Shown piece by piece: positions 26,185 to 38,209 of a stretch of 64,000 bases of DNA (position 1 is its first letter; every line of letters starts with the position of its first letter). The stretch lies in contig NZ_KB892439.1 of assembly GCF_000373805.1 (NCBI RefSeq), positions 578 through 64,577 of the forward strand. Reading direction: 5' to 3'. The notes below the pieces were generated by a model, which was not told where the DNA came from, made no database searches, and was given only the letters and a program-made list of their open reading frames with translations. The position numbers and the translations under genes are program-made. This stretch comes from Corynebacterium pilosum DSM 20521 = CIP 103422. GTDB taxonomy: Bacteria; Actinomycetota; Actinomycetes; Mycobacteriales; Mycobacteriaceae.

Positions 26185-27979
26185 CGAGTGGGTCGTCGTC
26201 ACGCGCCTGCTCACCTTGGTTTGTGGATTCGAACTCACCGTCACGGATGACAGGCTTGTTCATCGCATACTCCACGATGCCGACGAAACGCTCACGACGA
26301 TCGTCGAAGAACTCGTGGCACTTCGTTGAGAACAGATGCTCCGGCTCCAGCTCATGCGTTGCCAGAACCGCATCGAATTCGTCGTCTTCCATGATGGATT
26401 TTGACTGGATGCGGCGCAGATAGCGCTTCGGCTCTCCCCCATCCAGCACAACTTCAGTGCGCTTTCCCATCGGGGTGCGGTTCAGCACCGAATAAGCGAC
26501 CTCGGGCTCAATGCCCTGCTGCGTGCAAAAGGCCGGCGGGAAAATCATGTAGAAGCCCGGCTGCAGCTCCGGCAAGGTCTCCTGGTTGAACTCCTGGCCG
26601 GTCCGCCAATCGCGGGCACCACGCGCCATCAACAGCGCATAGATGCCACGGTAGACGCCCGAATCTTCCCTTGCGGAGACCAGGCGGGACTCATAGAACT
26701 CAGCGTCGCGCACCGTCTTCGGCACCTCTTCGGCCTCCCCCTTCATCCATGCGGTGACTTGGTCGGTATCGCGACCAGCGCGAGTCGTCGGCGCGGAGCT
26801 GCCATAGAGCTCTCCGAATACACCGGACCAGAACCACTGGTTCAGGCGATCACGGGCCTGAACGTCTTCCAACACCCCAGGGGTTTCTGCCAGGCGGGCC
26901 AACAGCACCGCCAATGGCACCAACTGGTTGGTGTATGGCACCTGATCGGTGGTCAGGATGCAGCGTCGCGCAAGAAACACAGAGGCCTGGTCGAAAGCGT
27001 CGATCAGTTCCTCCGATGCACTGAGATAATCGCTCAGCGTGAGATTCAAGATGTCGCCGCGGTGCCCCGTTGCCTGACCACGCCGGCCACTCACCAGCAG
27101 GGATACAGCGCGCAGGAAGTGAATCCGGTCGATACCGTCCAGTGCAGGGTGCTTACGCAGGTGCTTTTCCACCTTTGCCCAGTGGTCCGCCAAACGGAAG
27201 GACTCATCCTCTGCGGCAAACACTGCGGTGAGCAGCTCGAAAACGTCCATGCGGTGACCAGAGCTATTGGCGTGGGCGAAGATCTGCCCCACGCCCGACT
27301 GCGGGGTGTCGCGATCCAGACGAATCATCGGAATGTTGTAGGCGGACACGGCCCGCAGCACCCGGCTATAAAACTTCTTCACGTCTTCGCGAACCTGCGC
27401 GTCTTCCGAGTGCGCTGCCATATCGAACAGGAGGTCATTGCCCTCCTCGTGCAGCAGGTACGACACCGGAACAACATAGTTATTCAGCATATCTTCACGA
27501 GTAAGCAGCCCACCGGGGATGCTTGGCCCGAAGTGGGACCTCACGCGACCGTCTTCGTCAATGGCGAAAACGGCTTCGTCGGGAAGCGTCTCCGAGGAGA
27601 CCGCCAAGCGCACGTCCACATAGAAGCGTCGGCGGATCGGCTGGTTGCGGTAATCCACGGTGTCGACGAACCCATCGCCGTGCAGCGCGTTGTACAGCAC
27701 CGTGAGGCGCTGGTGGCCGTCGAGCAGCAGGAGCCCTGGGTCCACGTTGAGGTCAGGCGCGCGCTTGACCGGGCGGGGCTTGAAACGCGTCGGGGTGTTG
27801 CGAGTATCCAGGGCCAACAGCGACCCGATGGGATAACCACGCAGCACAGAACCGATGACGGAACGGATGCTGTCCAGTGTCCATACCAAATCATGTTGGA
27901 AGTCAGGCAGTTGCAGCTCGTTACGATCGATCCGGTCAAACAGGTCAGTCAGTGAATAACTTGGAGAGGTAAAACCCAT
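26156..27979 (-). CDS. DUF262 (GmrS/ParB-like) protein, stand-alone
   Basis: 607 residues. The N-terminal DUF262 domain has the family layout: LQLPDFQHDLVWTLDSIRSVIGSVLRGYPIGSLL, then LLLDGHQRLTVLYNAL, where DGHQRLT replaces the usual DGQQRLT. The middle and end are helical, with no HNH (DUF1524) module visible, so it is not a complete GmrSD-type restriction enzyme. DUF262 proteins bind and hydrolyse nucleotides and are frequent in phage defence. Here it sits in a core region with a coupled lipoprotein gene. ATG at 27979 has TAGGGT seven bases upstream; an in-frame GTG at 27988 is the alternative. Confidence 0.85.
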   Translation of the reverse strand: MGFTSPSYSLTDLFDRIDRNELQLPDFQHDLVWTLDSIRSVIGSVLRGYPIGSLLALDTRNTPTRFKPRPVKRAPDLNVDPGLLLLDGHQRLTVLYNALHGDGFVDTVDYRNQPIRRRFYVDVRLAVSSETLPDEAVFAIDEDGRVRSHFGPSIPGGLLTREDMLNNYVVPVSYLLHEEGNDLLFDMAAHSEDAQVREDVKKFYSRVLRAVSAYNIPMIRLDRDTPQSGVGQIFAHANSSGHRMDVFELLTAVFAAEDESFRLADHWAKVEKHLRKHPALDGIDRIHFLRAVSLLVSGRRGQATGHRGDILNLTLSDYLSASEELIDAFDQASVFLARRCILTTDQVPYTNQLVPLAVLLARLAETPGVLEDVQARDRLNQWFWSGVFGELYGSSAPTTRAGRDTDQVTAWMKGEAEEVPKTVRDAEFYESRLVSAREDSGVYRGIYALLMARGARDWRTGQEFNQETLPELQPGFYMIFPPAFCTQQGIEPEVAYSVLNRTPMGKRTEVVLDGGEPKRYLRRIQSKSIMEDDEFDAVLATHELEPEHLFSTKCHEFFDDRRERFVGIVEYAMNKPVIRDGEFESTNQGEQARDDDPLDDTLDEAEA

Positions 27980-28040
27980 ATACCCCACCCTAGCGCTGAC
28001 AGCTTTGTTATGCGCAGCGAACCCGCGCTAAGTCACATCT

Positions 28041-28958
28041 TTAACAGACCTGCTCGTGATCAATGTGTTCCGGATGCTCAATCTGAATCGTCGAATGCTC
28101 AATATCATGCACCCGCAGCCGCGCCTGCGCCTCGTCGAGAAGCGGCCCGGTGCACCCCTCATCCGCCACCACCAAGTGGCACGTGGCCAGCACCTCTACC
28201 CCATTGGTCGACCAGACATGCAGGTCATGCACCGCCTGAACCCCCGGGATCTGCTCCAGATCCGCCTGGATCGCGTCCATGTCCACCCCTTCAGGAACCT
28301 GGTCGAGCAAGACGCGTAACGACGACCGCAGCAGCTTCACTGCACGTGGCAGAACCATCGCGGCGATGACTAAGGATGCCACCGAGTCAGCCCATGTCCA
28401 GCCAGTGAAGTGGATGACTATGGCGGCAACAATCACTGCAACAGAGCCGAGCATATCGACGATCACATGAAGGAAAGCCCCTTCAACGTTGAGGGAGTTC
28501 TCGCGCTGCCTAGACAACACCCACGCCGAGGCCGCGTTCGCCAACAGGCCAATCACGGCGACGGTAGACATGAGCCCCACGTGAATGTCAGCCTCTGACC
28601 GGGTGCGCAGTATGGCCTGCACGACAATCACCACCGAAATCGCGATCACCGTCACGGCGTTAATGGCCGCAGCGAGAACCTCGACACCGCGGTAGCCATA
28701 GGTTGCGCGTGCCGACGCCGCCTTGCGCCCCACCAGCACGGCGATCACCGCGATGATCAGCCCCGTGGCATCGGAGAGCATGTGCATTGCATCGGCGAGC
28801 AAGGCCATGGAACCGGAGACGAGACCACCGATCACCTCAGCGAAAAACACTACCGAGGTCAGCGTCAGCGCCGTGATCAGCGCACGCAAGGATGCCGACT
28901 GCGGATCAATTGCATGATCGTGGTCGTGATCGTGGTGGAGGTTCTTTCCAGTGGCCAT
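28041..28958 (-). CDS. Cation diffusion facilitator (Zn/Cd/Co exporter)
   Basis: 305 residues. A His/Asp-rich N-terminus (HHDHDHDH) precedes six helices. The metal sites are visible as ALLADAMHMLSDATG (helix II) and VEGAFLHVIVDMLGSVAV (helix V). The cytoplasmic C-terminal domain ends with HDIEHSTIQIEHPEHIDHE. It expels divalent metal using the proton gradient. ATG at 28958 has AAGGTGG upstream; the longer frame begins with weak GTG codons. It complements the metal importer operon at 3-9 kb. Confidence 0.95.
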   Translation of the reverse strand: MATGKNLHHDHDHDHAIDPQSASLRALITALTLTSVVFFAEVIGGLVSGSMALLADAMHMLSDATGLIIAVIAVLVGRKAASARATYGYRGVEVLAAAINAVTVIAISVVIVVQAILRTRSEADIHVGLMSTVAVIGLLANAASAWVLSRQRENSLNVEGAFLHVIVDMLGSVAVIVAAIVIHFTGWTWADSVASLVIAAMVLPRAVKLLRSSLRVLLDQVPEGVDMDAIQADLEQIPGVQAVHDLHVWSTNGVEVLATCHLVVADEGCTGPLLDEAQARLRVHDIEHSTIQIEHPEHIDHEQVC

Positions 28959-29018
28959 GTCTGCCACCTTACCCACTACCGACACTTATTGACAAGCTAT
29001 TGAAAATACAAGAGGGGA

Positions 29019-29057
29019 GAAAAAAGCGCCCTGCAACCGCGGGGGTTGGCAGGGCGC
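29019..29057 (-). terminator. Rho-independent terminator of ilvBNC
   Basis: GCGCCCTGC (29026-29034) pairs with GCAGGGCGC (29049-29057), with inner AACC/GGTT pairing, and is followed on the minus strand by TTTTTTCTCC. A copy of the dispersed 12-base word (29059-29070) lies between it and the ilvC stop. Confidence 0.92.
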
Positions 29058-29073
29058 GTCGTCGATAAGCGAA

Positions 29074-30683
<1,610 letters not shown>

Positions 30684-30685
30684 GA

Positions 30686-32554
30686 TTAGTTCTCCTTCTG
30701 CTGTGCAGCGTCGTCGATGGCCTCGTCGATCTCAGCCGGCGAAGCAGCTGCCGAATCTTCGTTTTCGAAGAAGGGGCGCAGACCGCGGGCGTATTCGATG
30801 TCCGAGTTGGACGATCCTGCCGCGATCATCGGCCATACCTGCGCGTCCTCGCCCACGACGAAGTCAATGACCACTGGGCGGTCGTTGATTTCGCGTGCAC
30901 GCTGGATGGCTGGCAGCACTTCTTCTTCCTTGGTCACGCGGATCGCTTCAGCACCGAGTGCCTCAGACAACTGCAGGAAGTCTGGGATGTAGTGCGTGTC
31001 CTGATGCAGTTTCGTGTTGGAGTAGTGCCCCTCATAGAACAGGGTCTGCCACTGGCGGACCATGCCCAGGTTGCCGTTGTTGATCAGGGCAACCTTGATG
31101 GGGAACCCTTCCACCGCGGCAGTGGTAATCTCCTGGTTGGTCATCTGGAAGCAGCCGTCACCGTCGATCGCCCAAACTTCCTTGTCCGGGCAACCGGCCT
31201 TCGCGCCGACCGCGGCCGGGATGGCATAACCCATCGTGCCCAAGCCGCCGGAGTTGAGCCAGGTGCGTGGGTTTTCAAAGTCCACGAACTGGGCTGCCCA
31301 CATCTGGTGCTGGCCCACGCCAGAGACGTAGATCGCCTCGGGGCCTACTTCCTTGCTCAGCGTCTCGATGACGTACTGCGGCGAGAGCTCCCCGTTCTCC
31401 TGTGGTTCGTAACCTCGAGGGAAACGCTCCTTCAGACCGTGGAGGTAATCCACCCACGGCTTGATCTGCGGCTTGTCTACCTTCTTAGACCTCTGGAAGG
31501 TCGACAGAAGTGCGTGGAGGGTTTCTTTGGCATCGCCGACGATCGGAACATCGACCGCGCGGATCTTGCCGATCTCAGCTGGGTCAACATCCGCGTGAAT
31601 CACCTTGGCGTTCGGCGCAAACGCGTCAGGATCACCGGTGACGCGATCGTCGAAACGCGCACCGATCGTGATCAGCAGGTCGGATTCCTGCATCGCACCA
31701 ACCGCCGGTACGGAGCCATGCATGCCGGGCATGCCCATGTGCAGTTCGTGTGATTCTGGGAACGCGCCGAGTGCCATCAGCGTGGTCACCACTGGGATGC
31801 CCGTGTAATCGACGAAGTTGCGCAGTTCCTCGTGCGCGTCGGCCTTGATCACGCCACCACCGATGTAGAGAACGGGGCGCTCCGACTTCGCGATCAGCTG
31901 GACCGCCTGGGAAACCTGGCGCGAGTGCGGGGTGGTCACCGGCTTGTAACCCGGCAAGTCCACCTTCGGTGGCCACACAAAGTCCATCTCCTGGTTCTGG
32001 ACGTCCTTGGGAACGTCCACCAGAACGGGGCCTGGACGGCCGGACTCAGCCAGATGGAACGCGGCTGCGATGGCCATAGGAATGTCATTGGCATCAGTGA
32101 CCATGACATTGTGCTTGGTGATCGGCATGGTCACGCCACGGATATCGGCCTCCTGGAAGGCGTCGGTGCCCAGCAGGGAGGACCCGACCTGCCCGGTAAT
32201 TGCCACGATCGGCACGGAGTCCAGGTTCGCGTCGGCAAGCGCGGTGACCAGGTTGGTCGCGCCCGGACCAGACGTAGCGATGCACACGCCGACACGACCC
32301 GACGCAAGGGCGTAGCCCTCGGCCGCGTGACCGGCGCCCTGCTCGTGGCGGACGAGCACGTGGCGGAGGTTCTCGGCTGCGTACAGTGCGTCATAGAGCG
32401 GAAGTACCGCTCCGCCGGGAAGGCCGAACACAAGGTCCGTCCCCAGTGCCTCAAGGCTACGCACAATTGCTTCGGCGCCAGTCATGCGCTCGGGCGCAGT
32501 GCCCGCCGCTTTCTTGGCGGCCGTTGCCGGCGATGGCTTATTGGAAGCTGCCAC
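30686..32554 (-). CDS. ilvB: Acetolactate synthase large (catalytic) subunit
   Basis: 622 residues. ThDP/FAD enzyme that condenses pyruvate with pyruvate or 2-ketobutyrate. The N-terminal domain has [15 protein letters not shown] and the catalytic-Glu segment [15 protein letters not shown]; the ThDP motif is [14 protein letters not shown] to LINNGN. Expression is set by the leader-peptide attenuator upstream (32648-32788). Confidence 0.97.
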   Translation of the reverse strand: MAASNKPSPATAAKKAAGTAPERMTGAEAIVRSLEALGTDLVFGLPGGAVLPLYDALYAAENLRHVLVRHEQGAGHAAEGYALASGRVGVCIATSGPGATNLVTALADANLDSVPIVAITGQVGSSLLGTDAFQEADIRGVTMPITKHNVMVTDANDIPMAIAAAFHLAESGRPGPVLVDVPKDVQNQEMDFVWPPKVDLPGYKPVTTPHSRQVSQAVQLIAKSERPVLYIGGGVIKADAHEELRNFVDYTGIPVVTTLMALGAFPESHELHMGMPGMHGSVPAVGAMQESDLLITIGARFDDRVTGDPDAFAPNAKVIHADVDPAEIGKIRAVDVPIVGDAKETLHALLSTFQRSKKVDKPQIKPWVDYLHGLKERFPRGYEPQENGELSPQYVIETLSKEVGPEAIYVSGVGQHQMWAAQFVDFENPRTWLNSGGLGTMGYAIPAAVGAKAGCPDKEVWAIDGDGCFQMTNQEITTAAVEGFPIKVALINNGNLGMVRQWQTLFYEGHYSNTKLHQDTHYIPDFLQLSEALGAEAIRVTKEEEVLPAIQRAREINDRPVVIDFVVGEDAQVWPMIAAGSSNSDIEYARGLRPFFENEDSAAASPAEIDEAIDDAAQQKEN

Positions 32555-32647
32555 TGTCTATAGCTCCTTTGAAAGAGAAGAGTTAAACGTTGCATCGGCT
32601 CCTAGGTGTGGGGCCGAAATTGTTTAGCCGTCTGATGCGCGACCACA

Positions 32648-32723
32648 TAACAAAGCCCTCGTACAGGCACTGTGGGTGGGTGCTGTCGAGGGCGCTTGTC
32701 ACAACGACGAGAAGTGGTTTCTC
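32648..32723 (-). promoter_or_regulatory. ilvB attenuator: leader hairpins and terminator
   Basis: Between the leader peptide stop and ilvB, the minus strand holds a hairpin GAGAA-ACCAC-TTCTC (32709-32723). A long imperfect stem follows (outer arms GCCCTCG 32655-32661 and CGAGGGC 32687-32693, with inner ACAG/CAC pairing), ending in TTTGTT. With the leader peptide this is the classic translational attenuation layout for branched-chain amino acids. Confidence 0.8.
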
Positions 32724-32727
32724 ACCG

Positions 32728-32775
32728 TCACGGCAGGCGCCGTCGCGGTACCACTACTAGTCGCAAAATGATCAT
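32728..32775 (-). CDS. ilvB leader peptide
   Basis: Fifteen codons, MIILRLVVVPRRRLP, then TGA. It holds three consecutive Val codons plus two Ile and three Leu, so ribosome stalling reports charged branched-chain tRNA levels. It closely resembles the leader of ilvB in Corynebacterium glutamicum. The -10 TATGAT (32783-32788) ends seven bases before the ATG, so the mRNA probably starts at or near the leader's start codon. Confidence 0.88.
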   Translation of the reverse strand: MIILRLVVVPRRRLP

Positions 32776-32837
32776 GCGGTAGATCATACACGGTTCACAG
32801 TCGGTTACACGTATTGGGGGCTACTCTCGGTGTTGTT

Positions 32838-34487
32838 ATGCCTTTCGAATACCTCTTTGCCTCCATTTGGAGATGGATCGCCGACTCTGGCCTTAATATC
32901 GCCATCCTCGTTGTCATCGCTTTCCTAGTACCGCGCGCCGGCCGCCTAGCCACGCGTGTGCTGGAACGCCGCGTGCAGGAGGAAGGCGACAAGGACGAGG
33001 GCAAAAGCAAGCTCGCGCTCGCCGGCGTCGGTGTTTATGTTGCAGAGCTCATCGCGTTTTTCATCATCGCGGTAATGATCCTGCAAGAATTCGGCTTTTC
33101 GCTAGCCGGCGCCGCCATTCCGGCCACGGTCGTCTCGGCCGCCGTCGGTTTTGGCGCGCAGTCCATCATTGCGGACTTCCTCGCGGGCTTTTTCATCCTT
33201 TCGGAGAAGCAGTATGGCGTGGGAGACTGGGTGGCGTTTACCGGCAATGGGGTGGATGTGGAAGGCACGGTCATCCAGATCACGATGCGCTCGACCCAGA
33301 TCCGCACGATCGACCAGTCCACCGTGAACATTCCGAACTCCACGGCGCGCGTGGCGATCAACCGGTCAAATTACTGGTCACGGGCGGTCGTCGTTATGCC
33401 CGTACCCCTGCTGGGATCCTCTAGCGCGAAAGATGCTTTGCGACGATCGGAAGGCGCCACCCGTCGCGCACTGGCACGCCCGGAGATTGCCTCAGAGGTT
33501 ATCGGCGAGCTAGATGTCCACCCAGCGGTCAATGTAGATCCGCCAGCGACTGTAGGTATGCCGTGGACCGTCGACATGCGTTTCATGACCCAGGTCAAGG
33601 CTGGTTCGCAGTGGTTAGTTGAGCGCGCTATACGAATGTCGATCTTGGATGAGTTCTGGGACGAGTACGGCTCCGCGACCACTATGGATGGCACGCTCAT
33701 CCAAGAAGCAAAGACTTCGTCGATCCCTGCAACGCGTGCGACGATTGAGAAGCTTGACGACGAGGCGCCGACCGAAATGATGCCAACTGCGTCGGCACCT
33801 GATGCCGATCCGGAAACGGAGGTAATTCAGGCCACTGGCACCGACTCGGACCAACCAGATGTGCCACCAGAATTCGAAACTGACGAGGGCAAGGATCCGG
33901 CCGTCAAGGACGCGGAGCAGGACGTCACCGCTGATGAAGGACAAGAGGACGAAGACGACGACACAACCGACAAGAAGCGGTCGACGTTCCGCGACATCTT
34001 GACCGCTGGTCGCCGGATGCGCCCCTCCACGGCAATCTTGCTGCTGGTGTTGCTCGTACTGCTGATCCTGCGCGGACTGACCGCATCGGGCACGTATAAC
34101 GACGAGCATGTCTCGGGAGTATTGGCTCCTCCTCCCCTGTCGTCTACTGAATCGACGCCTCCACCACCCACCGAGGACGTCGCCCCAGAGCCCACTCCGC
34201 CTGCTGAACCAACGGCACCGACGGGTACGCCGGCCCCGACCGCGACCTCTGGGCCTGCGGCACCGGGTCAGACCACGCAGCCACAGGGCACTGACGGCGG
34301 CTACTACCAGGAGCCTGGTCAGCAGAACTCGCCGCAACAACAGCAATCACAGGCCCCTGCGGCGCCGACGAACCCCGCTCAACAGCAGCAGCCAACCGCG
34401 GGGAATGACCCGCAACAGGCTCCACAGGAGACCGGCGGGGCGGCACCGATGACGGCCCCTGCGCAGACCGCTAATCCGGTTCGATAG
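32838..34487 (+). CDS. mscCG: MscS-type mechanosensitive channel, MscCG-like (glutamate exporter)
   Basis: 549 residues. Three N-terminal helices are followed by the pore helix/lipid region GFSLAGAAIPATVVSAAVGFGAQSIIADFLAGFFIL and the MscS beta domain (GVGDWVAFTGNGVDVEGTVIQITMRSTQIRT). A vestibule domain comes next, then an acidic linker, a fourth membrane helix (STAILLLVLLVLLILRGL) and a Pro/Gln/Thr-rich extracellular tail. The extra helix and tail are the hallmark of MscCG, which releases glutamate and betaine in C. glutamicum. ATG 32838 is chosen; an in-frame TTG at 32814 is possible. It is divergent from ilvB, with under 60 bases between the leader start and this ATG. Confidence 0.93.
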   Translation: MPFEYLFASIWRWIADSGLNIAILVVIAFLVPRAGRLATRVLERRVQEEGDKDEGKSKLALAGVGVYVAELIAFFIIAVMILQEFGFSLAGAAIPATVVSAAVGFGAQSIIADFLAGFFILSEKQYGVGDWVAFTGNGVDVEGTVIQITMRSTQIRTIDQSTVNIPNSTARVAINRSNYWSRAVVVMPVPLLGSSSAKDALRRSEGATRRALARPEIASEVIGELDVHPAVNVDPPATVGMPWTVDMRFMTQVKAGSQWLVERAIRMSILDEFWDEYGSATTMDGTLIQEAKTSSIPATRATIEKLDDEAPTEMMPTASAPDADPETEVIQATGTDSDQPDVPPEFETDEGKDPAVKDAEQDVTADEGQEDEDDDTTDKKRSTFRDILTAGRRMRPSTAILLLVLLVLLILRGLTASGTYNDEHVSGVLAPPPLSSTESTPPPPTEDVAPEPTPPAEPTAPTGTPAPTATSGPAAPGQTTQPQGTDGGYYQEPGQQNSPQQQQSQAPAAPTNPAQQQQPTAGNDPQQAPQETGGAAPMTAPAQTANPVR

Positions 34488-34497
34488 CATGTGATCT

Positions 34498-35052
34498 ATG
34501 AGTTCCGCAGAACAGAGGTCGGATTCCACCTATTTCCGGCCCGAACGCACGCACGTTATTGCCACCCTTCTAATGACGGGCATTGCGCTCATCGGGATCA
34601 GCTGGGCCCCATTAAAACTGGGCTGGCTGCTCATCTTCCCGATCCTGTTCCTCGTCTGGGTGTTCAAAGCCCATACACGTATCGACGAACGCGGCGTCTT
34701 CATCAACTATCTATTCAAGAAAAATGTCTCCATCCCCTGGGATGAGTTCGACGGCATCGCCTTCGAAGGCTCGAAGGCCAAGGCGCGCGATAGCGCAGGG
34801 AGGGAATATTCCCTACCCGGTGTGACGTTTAACTCATTACCCGCTCTCGAAGAAGCATCCCGGGGCCGAATCCCCGATGTCCTCACCGAGGGTTTGGAAT
34901 CTCTTGACGGCAAGGTGTCTGTGATAGACAAGGATGGCCGCCAGGTGCTCATGACCCAAGAGGAATATCAGGCCTACGAGGCCAAGAAGAAAAACGGCGC
35001 TGCTGAAGAGCACGCGCCAGAAGAATCAAATAGACAATCACAAAAGGAGTGA
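34498..35052 (+). CDS. Membrane PH-domain (bPH-like) protein
   Basis: 184 residues: two closely spaced hydrophobic helices (about 20-60), then a small beta domain ([38 protein letters not shown]) typical of bacterial PH-like membrane proteins, and a charged C-terminus. TAGCAT lies seven bases before ATG (leaderless). Such a protein precedes ilvD in other corynebacteria; its role is unknown. The ilvD ATG follows one base after its stop. Confidence 0.8.
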   Translation: MSSAEQRSDSTYFRPERTHVIATLLMTGIALIGISWAPLKLGWLLIFPILFLVWVFKAHTRIDERGVFINYLFKKNVSIPWDEFDGIAFEGSKAKARDSAGREYSLPGVTFNSLPALEEASRGRIPDVLTEGLESLDGKVSVIDKDGRQVLMTQEEYQAYEAKKKNGAAEEHAPEESNRQSQKE

Positions 35053-35053
35053 C

Positions 35054-36895
35054 ATGGTCTTCCCCCTCCGTTCACGAGTCACGACCGTCGGCCGTCAGGC
35101 TGCGGGTGCTCGCGCGCTGTGGCGCGCAACAGGAACGCAAGAAAATGAGTTCGGCAAGCCCATTGTGGCCATTGTGAACTCCTACACCCAGTTCGTTCCA
35201 GGACACGTCCACCTGAAAAACGTCGGCGACATCGTTGCCGAGGCGGTTCGCGCAGCCGGTGGTGTGCCGAAGGAATTCAACACGATTGCTGTCGACGACG
35301 GCATCGCCATGGGACACGGCGGCATGCTGTACTCGCTGCCAAGCCGCGAGATCATCGCGGACTCCGTGGAGTACATGGTCAACGCCCACACCGCCGATGC
35401 AATGGTGTGCATCTCCAACTGCGACAAGATCACCCCTGGCATGCTCAACGCAGCAATGCGCCTGAACATCCCCGCCGTCTTCGTCTCCGGCGGCCCGATG
35501 GAAGCCGGCAAGGCTGTCGTGGCCAATGGTGTTGCAAAGACCAACTCCAACCTGGTCGACGCAATCTCCTACTCCGCCGACGACAACGTCTCGGACGCAG
35601 AGCTTGAGAAGATCGTCGAATCCGCCTGCCCCACCTGTGGCTCCTGCTCCGGCATGTTCACCGCCAACTCGATGAACTGCCTCACCGAGGCCCTGGGCCT
35701 CTCCCTGCCTGGCAACGGCACCACCCTGGCAACCCACGCGTTTCGTCGTGAACTGTTCGTCAAGGCCGGCGAGACCGTCATGGAGCTGTGCAAGCGCTAC
35801 TACGGTGAGGAGGATGAGTCGGCGCTACCACGCAATATCGCCAACCGCGACGCTTTCCGTAACGCCATGGCCCTCGACATGGCTATGGGCGGATCCTCGA
35901 ACACGATCCTGCACACCCTGGCCGCAGCTCAGGAGGGTGAGGTCGACTTCGACCTGACGGATATCGACGAACTCTCGCACGAGATCCCGTGTCTGTCCAA
36001 GGTCGCGCCTAACGGCACCGCGCACGTGGAAGACGTTCACCGCGCAGGCGGCATCCCTGCGATCCTGGGCGAGCTCAACCGCGCCGGCCTACTGAACAAG
36101 GACGTCAACACCATCAAGTATGACTCCCTTGACGCCTGGTTGGACGACTGGGACATTCGCGGCGGTAAGGCCACGGAGGAGGCAGAGGAACTGTTCTACG
36201 CTGCCCCAGGTGGCGTGCGCTCCACCGAGGCGTTCTCTCAGTCGAACCGCTGGGAGACGCTAGACACGGACCCAGAGAAAGGTGTCATCCACTCCGTCGA
36301 TTACCCCTTCTCCTCCGACGGTGGCCTCGTCGTTCTGCGCGGCAACCTCGCTCCAGACGGCGCAGTGCTCAAGACCGCTGGTGTGGAAGAGGAACTCTGG
36401 GAGTTCTCGGGACCGGCCCGCGTGGTCGATTCCCAGGAGCAGGCCGTGTCGATGATCCTGAACCGTGAGGTCCAGCCTGGTGAGGTCGTCGTCATCCGCT
36501 ACGAGGGACCGTCTGGCGGCCCTGGCATGCAGGAAATGCTGCACCCCACCTCCTTCCTGAAGGGTGCGGGCTTGGGCAAGAAGTGTGCGCTGATCACCGA
36601 TGGTCGCTTCTCCGGCGGTACCTCGGGCCTGTCGATTGGCCACATCTCCCCCGAGGCTGCGCACAAGGGCTTGATCGCCTTGATCGAGAATGGGGACACG
36701 ATCTCCATCTCCGTGAACAAGCGCGAACTCACCTTGGACGTGGACGAAGAGGTACTGGAGGATCGTCGACAAGCGATGGAAGCCTCCGACGCACCATGGA
36801 CTCCGAAGCGCGAGCGTGTCGTCTCGAAGGCCCTGCGTGCTTACGCCAAGATGGCGACAAGCGCCGATAAGGGTGCGGTGCGCCAGGTCGACTAA
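35054..36895 (+). CDS. ilvD: Dihydroxy-acid dehydratase
   Basis: 613 residues. Dehydrates dihydroxyisovalerate/dihydroxymethylvalerate, the step after IlvC. Fe-S ligands are in [13 protein letters not shown] and [20 protein letters not shown], with [21 protein letters not shown] near the end. AAGGAG four bases before ATG. Located about 2.5 kb from ilvB on the opposite strand. It contains one G-variant of the dispersed word (36763-36774). Confidence 0.97.
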   Translation: MVFPLRSRVTTVGRQAAGARALWRATGTQENEFGKPIVAIVNSYTQFVPGHVHLKNVGDIVAEAVRAAGGVPKEFNTIAVDDGIAMGHGGMLYSLPSREIIADSVEYMVNAHTADAMVCISNCDKITPGMLNAAMRLNIPAVFVSGGPMEAGKAVVANGVAKTNSNLVDAISYSADDNVSDAELEKIVESACPTCGSCSGMFTANSMNCLTEALGLSLPGNGTTLATHAFRRELFVKAGETVMELCKRYYGEEDESALPRNIANRDAFRNAMALDMAMGGSSNTILHTLAAAQEGEVDFDLTDIDELSHEIPCLSKVAPNGTAHVEDVHRAGGIPAILGELNRAGLLNKDVNTIKYDSLDAWLDDWDIRGGKATEEAEELFYAAPGGVRSTEAFSQSNRWETLDTDPEKGVIHSVDYPFSSDGGLVVLRGNLAPDGAVLKTAGVEEELWEFSGPARVVDSQEQAVSMILNREVQPGEVVVIRYEGPSGGPGMQEMLHPTSFLKGAGLGKKCALITDGRFSGGTSGLSIGHISPEAAHKGLIALIENGDTISISVNKRELTLDVDEEVLEDRRQAMEASDAPWTPKRERVVSKALRAYAKMATSADKGAVRQVD

Positions 36896-36916
36896 GAAAC
36901 GACTAGACTGTCACGA

Positions 36917-38209
36917 ATGATCGACCGTGACACTCATCAGCTTCTGCCCACCATCGTCAAGTTCCTGACGGTGGTGGGCTTTGCTGCTGGTCTCGGGGTG
37001 GTGGCCTCCCACATCAAGCAGACCAACTTCCCCGTAGACATGATCATTTACAGGGAGGGCGCGCGAGCCTTTTTCAGCGGCGAAGAGGTCTACTCCGTGC
37101 CGATGTACGCAGGAGACCTCGCGCTTCCCTTCATCTATCCGCCTTTCGGCGCGCTGATTCTCGGCCCGCTTACTCCGTCCTCCATCTCGGATGCGCTTGC
37201 CGGCGACATCATGGTCGTCATCTCCGATATCTTGCTGCTGGTGTGCGCCTACTTCGCCTTCAAGGCCCTGCTGCCGGACGCGGACCGGGGCCTACGCTGG
37301 TGCTTAACGACGATCGCCTGGGTCGCCGGCATGCTGATTGAACCGGTGGTACTGAACCAAGGCTTCGCGCAGATCAATATCGTGTTGATGGCGCTGGTGT
37401 TCATCGATCTGGTGCCGCGTAAGCGCTACCTGCCGCGTGGCTTCTGGATTGGGATCGCGGCGGCGATCAAGATTTCGCCGCTGGCCATGTGCCTGTACTT
37501 CCTGCTGCGCAAGGAGTTTCGCGCCATCTTCGTCACCGCTGCCACCGCCGTGGGCGCCACCCTAGTCGCTGCTGCGGTGCGGTGGGATGCCACGGTGGAG
37601 TATTTCTCCGTCACGCTGCTGGGCATGAGCTCGGGCAACGAGTTCGGGGTGGACTCCACCTACCAATCGAACAGCTCGATCAAGGGCATGCTGATGCGCT
37701 TTGCGGAATCCCAAGAGCAACTGGATGCCCACGGAACGCTGGTCAACGTGGTGTGGCTGGTGCTGTCGCTGGTGACGATCGGGCTGGGCGCGTGGCTGAT
37801 GGTGGCCTTGATGCGCCGCGACATGCACGTGGACGCGATCTTGGTGAATTCGGTGATCATGTTGTTGATCTCGCCGGTGTCCTGGTCCCACCACTGGGTC
37901 TGGCTGGCACTGATCCTGCCGGTGGCAACGTGGCGCCTGCTCACCGTACTGAAGGGAAACACCGCCCTAGCAGCGGTGACTGCGCTGTGGGCGGTGTTGG
38001 TGCTCACCAATCCCCCGAAGTGGTGGTTTGGCGATGCCATCGCCGTCTTCGAGCTGGCGATCTGGCAGAAGATTCTGGTCAGTGACTTCGTCTGGCTGGC
38101 TGCGGCCGCGCTCCTGGCGCTAGCGGCTGCCATCAAGCAGGTACCTTTAAGCCAGCGGGTTCATGCCGGTGCCGAAGATCCACACGGCGATCAGCGCCAC
38201 GATTCCTAG
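36917..38209 (+). CDS. GT87 (DUF2029) polyprenyl-phosphomannose-dependent mannosyltransferase
   Basis: 430 residues, about ten membrane helices. The external loop after helix one has the acidic catalytic segment (TNFPVDMIIYREGARAFFSGEEVYS) and FIYPPFGALILGPL, typical of GT87 alpha-mannosyltransferases that elongate PIMs, lipomannan or lipoarabinomannan in Corynebacteriales. Which linkage it makes cannot be read from sequence. TAGACT lies seven bases before ATG (leaderless). Its last 63 bases overlap the convergent DoxX gene; the final 20 residues are hydrophilic and may be an accidental extension. Confidence 0.88.
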   Translation: MIDRDTHQLLPTIVKFLTVVGFAAGLGVVASHIKQTNFPVDMIIYREGARAFFSGEEVYSVPMYAGDLALPFIYPPFGALILGPLTPSSISDALAGDIMVVISDILLLVCAYFAFKALLPDADRGLRWCLTTIAWVAGMLIEPVVLNQGFAQINIVLMALVFIDLVPRKRYLPRGFWIGIAAAIKISPLAMCLYFLLRKEFRAIFVTAATAVGATLVAAAVRWDATVEYFSVTLLGMSSGNEFGVDSTYQSNSSIKGMLMRFAESQEQLDAHGTLVNVVWLVLSLVTIGLGAWLMVALMRRDMHVDAILVNSVIMLLISPVSWSHHWVWLALILPVATWRLLTVLKGNTALAAVTALWAVLVLTNPPKWWFGDAIAVFELAIWQKILVSDFVWLAAAALLALAAAIKQVPLSQRVHAGAEDPHGDQRHDS

